Part shown: one piece after another, positions 1 through 7,700 of the stretch
How the letters are laid out: each line of letters opens with the position of its first letter
Position numbering within the stretch: the stretch's first letter is position 1
Source of the DNA: Candidatus Avimonoglobus intestinipullorum
Lineage (GTDB): Bacteria > Bacillota > Clostridia > UBA1381
Length of the DNA: 21,248 nt
Direction: 5' to 3'
NCBI GenBank assembly: GCA_018714645.1
Contig: DVND01000190.1
Location: forward strand, 1-21,248
The notes under the pieces: model-generated
What the model was told of the DNA's origin: nothing
The model's input: only the letters and a program-made list of their open reading frames with translations
Database searches by the model: none
Made by a program: the position numbers and the translations under genes

Positions 1-1
1 T

Positions 2-1279
2 GAGGTGTGGAGCCCGGATTCCCACAGCAAAAACGTCATGCTGAAGCTGGTGGATGAGTGGAACCAAAGCCGCGGGAAAGAGCTTGGCGTAGAAATTGTT
101 TACACGGTAAAAGAGGGTGACATCCAGCAGGCTACGGAAATGGCGTTTGCGTCAGACCAAGGGCCGGAGATGTTCAATTCCTGCCTGATTGAAAAGAACC
201 GGGTTGCCGGGAACATTATTTCCTATGAGGATATCGAAGGCGGGAAGGAATGGATCGAAAGTACATATAAACCGGAGGATTACGACGGTTCGGCCTTTAA
301 AGGGGATGACGGCAAGGTTTACTGTCTGCCGTTCAATGTGAATACCTTTGGCCTTGTTTACAACAAGGATATGTTTAAAAAGTACGGCATTGTCGATGAA
401 AACGGCGAGCCGACGCCGCCGACCACATTTGAGGAGGTGCGTGAATACGCAAAGCGGATGACCAATCCGGAAGAGCAGGATTATGGGATTATCTTCCCAA
501 TGAAATGGAGTTCGTTTTTCTCTGTGGATGTGGCACAGCTGATGATCGGTTCCTGCGGGAAGCAGACGTTCGATTGCGTTACCGGGGAATACAATTATGA
601 GCCGATGAAACCCATCCTTGAAATGTATATGGGCATCAAAGAAGACGGGAGCTGCTTCCCGGGTTCTGAGTCGCTGGACAACGATACGGCGCGGGCCTAT
701 TTTGCAGAGCGCAATATCGGGATGAAGTTTGCAGGCTCTTTCGATGTGGGTGTATTTAACAGCCAGTTCCCGGCAAAATGTGACTGGGGCGTCGCGCCGT
801 ATCCGGTTGCAGATGAGAACAACAGATATTTGCAGCACATGGGAAAAGGCGGCTGGTATGCGATGAGCAAGCATGCCGTTGAGGAATTCGGCGATGCGGT
901 CGCGCTGGAGATTGCGCAGTTCTTTTATGGGGACGAGATGGTACGGAAGCTTTATGCGGAGGGCATGGCGATCCCGTACGATTCGTCCAAGGTGGAAGGC
1001 GTAGAGATTGCCGACGGCTTGAAGGGTTGGGCTGAATTCGCGGCGTTGACAGAGATCAGCACGGGCGGATACTCCAATGCGTCCAGGGATTTTACCGGCG
1101 AGAAAAATGAACAGCAGGTATTTTTAGAGGACTTGTGGTCCGGGAATTCCACGATTGACGAAGTGATTGCAGACTTGACCACCCGCAGTAACGCCGCAGT
1201 AGAACGATACTATGCGAACAATCCTGATAAGAACTTTAATACGCTGTTGAAAACAGAATGGGATGTAAGCCGCGGTTAG
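2..1279 (+). CDS. ABC sugar-importer substrate-binding protein (family 1, MalE/UgpB-like), 5'-truncated by window edge
   Basis: Extracellular solute-binding protein of a carbohydrate ABC importer. It would capture sugars or oligosaccharides outside the membrane and deliver them to the two permeases encoded next. The reading frame is open to the first base, so the GTG at position 5 is probably not the start; the signal peptide or lipobox and first strand are outside the window. The visible 424+ residues begin at the usual first strand (EVWSPDSHSKN) and keep family-1 hallmarks: an early GPEMF segment, the hinge-region stretch YCLPFNVNTFGLVYNKDMF with the typical 'YNK.MF.KYGI' pattern, and a late GGWYAMSK segment followed by an aromatic-rich helical C-lobe. 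The ligand cannot be told from sequence. The gene ends 56 nt before the first permease with no terminator between them. Family assignment is secure; substrate is unknown. Confidence 0.9.
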   Translation, partial: EVWSPDSHSKNVMLKLVDEWNQSRGKELGVEIVYTVKEGDIQQATEMAFASDQGPEMFNSCLIEKNRVAGNIISYEDIEGGKEWIESTYKPEDYDGSAFKGDDGKVYCLPFNVNTFGLVYNKDMFKKYGIVDENGEPTPPTTFEEVREYAKRMTNPEEQDYGIIFPMKWSSFFSVDVAQLMIGSCGKQTFDCVTGEYNYEPMKPILEMYMGIKEDGSCFPGSESLDNDTARAYFAERNIGMKFAGSFDVGVFNSQFPAKCDWGVAPYPVADENNRYLQHMGKGGWYAMSKHAVEEFGDAVALEIAQFFYGDEMVRKLYAEGMAIPYDSSKVEGVEIADGLKGWAEFAALTEISTGGYSNASRDFTGEKNEQQVFLEDLWSGNSTIDEVIADLTTRSNAAVERYYANNPDKNFNTLLKTEWDVSRG

Positions 1280-1335
1280 GATCCCGTCCTGCATTAGGCG
1301 TTGAAAATTGCATAGAGAAAGGTAATGGGATTTAA

Positions 1336-2262
1336 GTGAAAGTTGAGCGAAACACGGTTTCAAAATATAAAAGCAAAAAATACAGACAGAACGAGCGGGT
1401 GTCTTACCTGATGCTTTCCCCCCTGATTATCGGGTTTTTGCTGTTTTCGATCATCCCCATGATATGGGCCATTTCCATGTCGTGGTGCTATTATGACACG
1501 ATTACAACAAGGGTCGTCTACTGGGATAATTTCCGCGCCCTGTTCCAAGACCGGTCGTATTGGAACGCAGTCGGCACAACGCTGTTTTTTGCGGTGATGA
1601 AAATGCCGATAGAACTCCCGTTGGCGCTGGTTTTGGCGGTGCTTCTGAATCGGAAGATCCGGGGCGCGGGCATTTTCCGGGCGGTTTACTACCTGCCGAA
1701 TGTGATCAGCACGGCGTTGGTCGCCCTGGTTTTTTCCAATATTTTCAGCTACTTCGGCGTAATCAATTCGGCCCTGCAGGAATGGGGCATATTGGACCAG
1801 CCCATTGACTGGTTTGGGAGCAAGATATCCGCCATGTGGGTCATCGTCATGGCGGATATATGGAAAAGCTTTGGGATTAATGTCTTATACTTTATTGCGG
1901 CCCTGGCGAATATACCGGAGGATGTATACGAATCCGCGATGCTGGACGGCGCAAACCGGATACAGACCTTTTTCCGGATTACATTGCCCATGATTGCACC
2001 TACCGCACAGATCATTTTGATGATGTCGCTCATTGGTACGCTGGGGACAAGCGAGATGGTTTTGGTGCTGACAAACGGCGCCCCCGGCGGTTCCACGTAT
2101 ACCGTAAACGCGTACATATTCCAAAACTACGCGCCCGGGATTGCGGGCAGCACGGTGAATGTGGGCTACGGCTGTGCGATGTCGCTGGTGACGGGGCTCA
2201 TGCTCTCCGGGATCACGCTCATATACATGAGGCTGAGCGCGAAACTGAAAGAAGTTTACTAA
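1336..2262 (+). CDS. Sugar ABC transporter permease, MalF/UgpA type
   Basis: Inner-membrane permease subunit of the carbohydrate importer, 308 aa. A basic N-terminal tail (about residues 1-22) is followed by a first membrane helix (about 24-48, LMLSPLIIGFLLFSIIPMIW) and further helices, about six in all. The cytoplasmic EAA loop that contacts the ATPase is clear at about residues 195-222 (EDVYESAMLDGANRIQTFF, then RITLPMIAP). The start is GTG at 1336: the ATG at 1325 runs into a stop after four codons, and an AGAAAGG sequence lies 13 nt upstream of the GTG. The stop is followed after 12 nt by the second permease, as is normal for MalF/MalG pairs. No ATP-binding subunit is encoded in the window, which is common in Bacillota where one MsmK-like ATPase serves several importers. 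Confidence 0.95.
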   Translation: MKVERNTVSKYKSKKYRQNERVSYLMLSPLIIGFLLFSIIPMIWAISMSWCYYDTITTRVVYWDNFRALFQDRSYWNAVGTTLFFAVMKMPIELPLALVLAVLLNRKIRGAGIFRAVYYLPNVISTALVALVFSNIFSYFGVINSALQEWGILDQPIDWFGSKISAMWVIVMADIWKSFGINVLYFIAALANIPEDVYESAMLDGANRIQTFFRITLPMIAPTAQIILMMSLIGTLGTSEMVLVLTNGAPGGSTYTVNAYIFQNYAPGIAGSTVNVGYGCAMSLVTGLMLSGITLIYMRLSAKLKEVY

Positions 2263-2274
2263 GGAGGGAAGCAA

Positions 2275-3126
2275 GTGAAAAAGAGTAGAAAAATACCAAA
2301 TCTTTTTGCCTATATTGTGCTTACCGCCGTGCTTCTGGTTACATTGTTTCCGCTGTTCTATACGGTGTCAGCATCCTTTAAAACAAATTCTGAAATATTG
2401 GCGAACCCGGCGGCAATCTTTCCGGAAAGCCCTACGTTTCAGAATTATATAGACGCCTGGAATTCCGATGTGTTTGACATCAAGCGGATGACCTTTAACA
2501 GCATCTACTATACCGTTGCCATCGTTGCCGCAACATTGGTCACGTCCTCCATGGGCGGATATGTTTTTGCAAGGGGCCAGTTCCGGGGGAAATCCTTCTG
2601 GCTGGCGGCATTCAGCCTGTTGATGTTTTTCAGTATGGGCAGTGTGACGGTATATCCGCTGTTAAAAATCCTGAACTTCCTGCATGTGCCGAAGTCTTTG
2701 CCCGGGCTGATGATTGTCCGGATGTTGGGCGTGAATATCATCAACATCTATCTGGTAAGAAGCTACGTGTATTCGCTGCCTGTCGGGATCGAAGAGGCTG
2801 CGGAAATCGATGGATGCGGCTTTGCAGGCATTTATTTTAGAATCGTATTGCCTTTATTGAAGCCAATCATGGCGACCATCGGGGTTTTGGCGTTCCAGGG
2901 CTCCTGGAACGACTACCTGATGCCCATGATTTTCACCCTCAGCAACCCAAAGCAGCAGCCGTTGATCGTGGGCGTTGTCGCTTTGAGCAATTCTGGGGAA
3001 TCGGCGGCGAGCTATAACCTGGTGTTTGCCGGGACGACCATTGCCCTGATCCCGGTCCTGCTTGCTTACGCTGTGGGGAATAAATATTTTGTATCCGGCC
3101 TGGCGGCCGGTGCGGTGAAAGGATAA
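2275..3126 (+). CDS. Sugar ABC transporter permease, MalG/UgpE type
   Basis: Second permease of the same importer, 283 aa, expected to form a heterodimer with the preceding subunit. A first helix lies at about residues 10-32 (FAYIVLTAVLLVTLFPLFY), followed by the family-typical 'SASFKTNSEI' periplasmic segment and about five more helices. The EAA loop is at about 170-198 (GIEEAAEIDGCGFAGIYFRI, then VLPLLKP), with the canonical EAA..DG core. The protein ends in a V.G.aaGAVKG tail typical of the MalG branch. The start is GTG at 2275, seven or so bases after a strong AAGGAGGG. The gene lies 12 nt after the MalF-type gene and 14 nt before the first secreted protein, so transporter and surface proteins look cotranscribed. 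Confidence 0.95.
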   Translation: MKKSRKIPNLFAYIVLTAVLLVTLFPLFYTVSASFKTNSEILANPAAIFPESPTFQNYIDAWNSDVFDIKRMTFNSIYYTVAIVAATLVTSSMGGYVFARGQFRGKSFWLAAFSLLMFFSMGSVTVYPLLKILNFLHVPKSLPGLMIVRMLGVNIINIYLVRSYVYSLPVGIEEAAEIDGCGFAGIYFRIVLPLLKPIMATIGVLAFQGSWNDYLMPMIFTLSNPKQQPLIVGVVALSNSGESAASYNLVFAGTTIALIPVLLAYAVGNKYFVSGLAAGAVKG

Positions 3127-3140
3127 AGGAGGAAAGCGGC

Positions 3141-4676
3141 ATGAAACTCAAAACAATTTTAGCTGTATTGGCGGTTTTGGGCGCGGTGGCGCCCATACAG
3201 GCATTGGCAGCAAACGAGGTGATCACGTCAGAGGATTTTGAGTCTTATAACACCAACGCTATATACAATACGGGCAGCATTACAGTTTCGTATCCCGGAT
3301 ACAGCGATGCTTCTATGAGCAGCAGCGTCATCGTCAATGCGCCGGGCGGGATTTACGGCGCTGACGAGGCTTATACGGGGAATGCAGCCCAGAATATGAT
3401 CGCATATGCCAAAACCGGCGATACGACGGCAATGGTCGTTCCCGGCGGGCTTGACAACGGGTGGGAAGGGCGGTATTCCCATCCGGTGCTGGGAATCGAC
3501 AGCACCCAGGGCGCGGACGCAAGCATGAACCAATACAACCGGAGGTGCTCTGTTATTGACGATGCCGGCGGCAAGGTCTTAAAGCTGGGCCCGTCCAATA
3601 ATACATATGTAAACACCTTTTCAATGTATGCTTATGATGATGTGGATTTTTCGAAGATGCTTCTTTGGGAATCGGACATTAAAATCAGCAACATTGCAGC
3701 AGGCGGTACGGCGCGGCTTTCCCTGACGAAAGGGCAGCTGTCTGACGCGCAGCTGTTTACCTATGTCACTGCTCGGGAGCAGGGGCGCAGCAGCATTCTG
3801 GACATCCTGACCTTTGACAGCGACGGGCAGATCCTGGTTAACGGCGAAGCCGCCGGCACATACGACAGAGGCACGTTCTATACGGTGTCCCTGGTGTTTG
3901 ACGCATCCTCGTCGCAGTTCAGCGTGACGGTAAAAAACCGCGACACGGGCGACAATGTGGTGGAACTCCCGATGCAGCCTTTGGATTATAGCTTCAGCGG
4001 CATTACCGGGATTGAGTACTACGCCAACGCGGCAAGAGGCGCAGCGGCGGAAACGGATATGCGGATCGACAATATCACTGTTGCAAATGTGACCTTTGAG
4101 GGTGAAATCACCTCCACCCGGAAGGTAGCCATTAATGGTACGGGGTCATCCGTCATCATTTTTGATAACGATATTGACGAGACAACAGTCAATGCGGACA
4201 CCATCCGGATATATAACGGGGACGAGCCGGTAGAGGGCGTTGAAATGACATTAAATAATACCAGGCAGGTGCGCCTTACCCTGCCGGAATTGGATCCGTC
4301 CGCCGTATATACGGTTGTGATTGACGGCGTAAGAAGCCAGAGCGGCGTTACGGCAAACTGCCAGACCAGCTTCACCACGGTGGATCTGGTAACGGTCAGC
4401 GCCGCGCAGGCTACGGGCGACGGCGCGACCTATACGATCAGGAATAACGCAAATTATGAAAGTAGCATCACGGGGCTGGCAGTGTTTTATAAAGACGGGA
4501 AAATCGTATCCGACGGCGTACACTATAAAAAAATTACGATTCCCGCAGGAGGGACCTTATCAGAATCTTTTGAGGGGATGCAGGCGCAGGAGCCGTGGGA
4601 CAGCGTCAATCTGTTTTTCATTAACAGTATTACCGGCGGGTTCCAGGCGGTGGCGCCGCAGACCGTCATTCAATAA
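3141..4676 (+). CDS. Secreted non-catalytic protein: ConA-like fold, Ig-like (Big_5-type) domain and C-terminal beta domain
   Basis: Exported 511-aa protein with no recognisable catalytic motif. The signal peptide is at residues 1-23 (MKLKTILAVLAVLGAV..., ending ALA before ANEV). Residues about 24-318 look like a concanavalin-A/LamG-type jelly roll: an 'EDFESY' opening strand, 'DNGWEGRYSHPVLG', 'LLWESDIKIS' and a closing 'MRIDNITVANV' strand. These features also appear in the modules of the next protein. Residues about 320-415 resemble a bacterial Ig-like domain of the SbsA type (DNDIDETTVNADTIRIYNG, ending QTSFTTVD). Residues about 416-511 form a beta-rich tail with 'GLAVFYKDGKIV' and 'DSVNLFFINSITG', resembling the tail of the 1843-aa protein. 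The ATG follows AAGGAGG closely. A role in glycan binding or surface scaffolding is inference. Start and export are secure; function is not. Confidence 0.85.
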   Translation: MKLKTILAVLAVLGAVAPIQALAANEVITSEDFESYNTNAIYNTGSITVSYPGYSDASMSSSVIVNAPGGIYGADEAYTGNAAQNMIAYAKTGDTTAMVVPGGLDNGWEGRYSHPVLGIDSTQGADASMNQYNRRCSVIDDAGGKVLKLGPSNNTYVNTFSMYAYDDVDFSKMLLWESDIKISNIAAGGTARLSLTKGQLSDAQLFTYVTAREQGRSSILDILTFDSDGQILVNGEAAGTYDRGTFYTVSLVFDASSSQFSVTVKNRDTGDNVVELPMQPLDYSFSGITGIEYYANAARGAAAETDMRIDNITVANVTFEGEITSTRKVAINGTGSSVIIFDNDIDETTVNADTIRIYNGDEPVEGVEMTLNNTRQVRLTLPELDPSAVYTVVIDGVRSQSGVTANCQTSFTTVDLVTVSAAQATGDGATYTIRNNANYESSITGLAVFYKDGKIVSDGVHYKKITIPAGGTLSESFEGMQAQEPWDSVNLFFINSITGGFQAVAPQTVIQ

Positions 4677-4706
4677 ATGAATTTTGAAAGGAAAGGGTGA
4701 TATTCT

Positions 4707-7700
4707 GTGAAAACAAGAAAACTTCTTTCTGCATTGGTTGCAGCTTCCATTTGCGCCGGCGCGCTTTCAAATGTGGTGATGGCAGCGGATCCGCTGTCTA
4801 TGTCCATCGACACAGGGGCTGTCATAAAAACAATTCCGGATGACATGTACGGGATCAGCACAGACTGGTCTGTGGATAATAATTACATTGTCACAGACTA
4901 TGAGGGAGGAGACCTTTCGCCGAACGAAAACTTCCTCCGGGCAATGAGCGAATACAAACTGCCGGTTGTGCGTCTGGGAGAAGGCGCATCCGATACATTC
5001 CAATGGAAACAGGCGGTTGGCCCGCTGGAGCAAAGAGGAGACCAAACGCTTTGGGGACAGACAGGGAAGGTTGTTGCCGGGCCTGTTGAAACAATCAATA
5101 CTATGCAGGCGATTGACCCCGATGCGGCATTCACCGTGACGATCAACATTGAGACAGACACGGCGGAATCGGCCGCGGATTACGCAGAGTTTTTGACCGG
5201 TGACGTGAGTACGGAATGGGGCGCAAAACGCGCGGAATACGGACACCCCGACCCGGTGCCGGTAAAAGTGTATGAAATTGGAAATGAAGTGGATCTTGAC
5301 AGCGTTATGACGGTGGACGAGTATATCGCCGCTTGTAAAGAATACATTGCTGCCGTCAAAGCCGTGGATACAGATGCAAGGTTTGCGGTTCATACAAGCA
5401 CGGGGATTTACAATAAATACCAGTGGGATGAGCCGGGAGATCCTTGGCATATTGATATTCTGAGCGATGCGGCGCTTGCGGAAGAGATCGATTATATTGC
5501 GGTGCATACATATTACTCCGATTACAAAAACGAAGTAATGGATGAAGTAATGAACGCAGTGCAGGCGGATATCGAAAGAATCACCGGCGCAGACAGGATC
5601 AAGATATATTTGTCGGAATATGCACTCAGTATTTATGAAGTTGGTGGTGTGAAAACAAATCCGCACAATATGGAGGGCATATTGGAAACGGCGAATATTT
5701 TGTCCAGGATGGCGTGGCATGATGGTGTGGAAATGGCCACCTACCATGGAATCGATTCATCTGAATGGAAAAACATCGTAACAGACAGCGCTTCGGGGCA
5801 GATGATGCTCAACGGGATCGGAAACCTGCTGAAGCTGTTTAAGGAATACGGCGTGGGCGACGCCCTGGATACGGATTTTACCGGTTTTTCTAACGGGACC
5901 CGGAGCACGGTCACCGGGATTGCGGTCAGACCGGAGGACAACAGGCTGAATCTGATTTTTACCAATAAAACCGGGTCAGATCAAGTTGTCCATATTACAT
6001 ACAGCGATCAGGGCGCTTATAAAAAAGTACAGGAAACAATTATTTCCGCAGACACACTGGAAGCAGATATATCTGAAGAGAAAAAGGAAATTGCTGTAAA
6101 CAAGTATGCATATGCGGACGGCGGCAGCGTCGTTTCCTATACGATCCCCGCGTATTCAGTCTGCGGGGTGGCGCTGGAAAAGGAGACTGACGAAACGGTT
6201 GAAACGCTCTACAGCGAAGAGTTTTCGGCGGGAACCCTTCCGGAAGGCTATACGGCGGTATTAAATGACCCCTATGGGGATTTGTCCGTCAACGTACAAA
6301 ACGGCGTGTTGGTATTGGACGGTTATTCGGATTCGGGCGCAACTTATGAAAACAGCTATGTCTATCTGCCGGAAAGCGTAAATACATTTACATCCTACAC
6401 GCTTGAAGCAGATGTTACCGTGAATGAATATACCAATGACTATGATCCCGGAGAAAGCGGAAACGGTATTGTTTTCGGCGCGGGAAGCCCCGGCGACATT
6501 ATGGGCAATGCGGTGGACGGGAACGTGGTGTTCTGGACGAATAACGGCGTTTCTGAATATGCTGTCAGCGGCGGGGAAAGAAGCGCGTTGATCAGCAATA
6601 CAACCAACAACTTCAGCCCGATAATAACGGGCGAAACGTATCACTATACGTTAAATGTATCTGAAAACGAAGTGCGCTTTTATATTGACGGGAATGAGGT
6701 CTACACCCGTTCCGGCGGCACGGTGAACCCCGGCGGTTATATTGGGTTCATGTTCTCAGACACTAATTATTCCGTGGACAATATCCAACTGACGCAAGCG
6801 GTGGAAGTGATGGAAGTTTGGGAAACCTTCACCTATGAGGAGGACTTTGACGGTGTTTCCGAAGGCGGCCTGCCGGAGGGCTGGGAGGTCTTGTCCGGAA
6901 TGGCGGTTGCAGGCGTGGACGACGGCGCGCTGATGCTGACCTCGCATGAGTGGTGGACGCCCACAGCCGTGAAGATCGGCGGTCTGGAAAACGTGCGGCG
7001 CGAAGGCCTGGTGATGGAAGCGGACGTCACCTTGATTGCGCAGAACGAATCGGCACGCGCCGGTGGCGTGCGGAACAAGGCCGGGTTCGCCTATATGATG
7101 GATGGCGATAGAATGAGCACGGCGGGCCTGCTGACATATGGCATCAACCAAGAGATCCCGGCGCGTTCGGGCGCAGATTTCACGGAATACGGCGTATCCG
7201 GCGTTAATTCTTCCAGCGGCTTCAATTATGAAGACGGGCAAAATTTCCTGAACCATGAGACGGCGCATATCCGGCTGATATTTAATGCCGGTTCGAGTCC
7301 GACGATGTACGTCAACGGGCAAGAGGTGCAGTACACGAAGAATACCGGCACCACGCAGAACACGGGTAGCCTGGGCCTGATGGCGGTTGCGGCCACCGTG
7401 AAATTTGACAATGTGAAAATCACGGGCCAGCAGCGGAATACCGTTACCACGGGCTTGGTGGAAAAGGAAATCGACTTCACCTATGAAGAGAATTTCGACA
7501 ATGTATCCGACGGGCTGCTGCCGGCCGGATGGACCTTGGCCGGGGCTGCTGCAACCGCGCAGGTGCAGAACGGCGCGCTGGAGGTTTCCAACGCGGGCTG
7601 GGGCACTCCATCGTTTGTCCTGTTCGACCTGGATCGAGTAAAACGGCAGGGGCTGACCATGGAAGTGGAGATTACCAGAACAAGCCCATCAAGTGTGACG

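Noticed and set aside
152..874. 240-codon antisense open frame opposite the solute-binding protein
   Set aside because: It mirrors codon bias of the plus-strand gene. The translation is rich in His/Arg/Ile with no domain, and the plus-strand product is a clear family member.
1280..1335. 56-nt gap after the binding-protein gene as a promoter or attenuator site
   Set aside because: A TTGAAA is present but no convincing -10 element lies at the right distance, and no strong stem-loop was found. It is treated as a plain intercistronic spacer.
4767..5747. 326-codon antisense frame opposite the GH51-like domain
   Set aside because: The plus-strand frame carries a signal peptide and catalytic motifs; the antisense frame has none and is compositionally a shadow.
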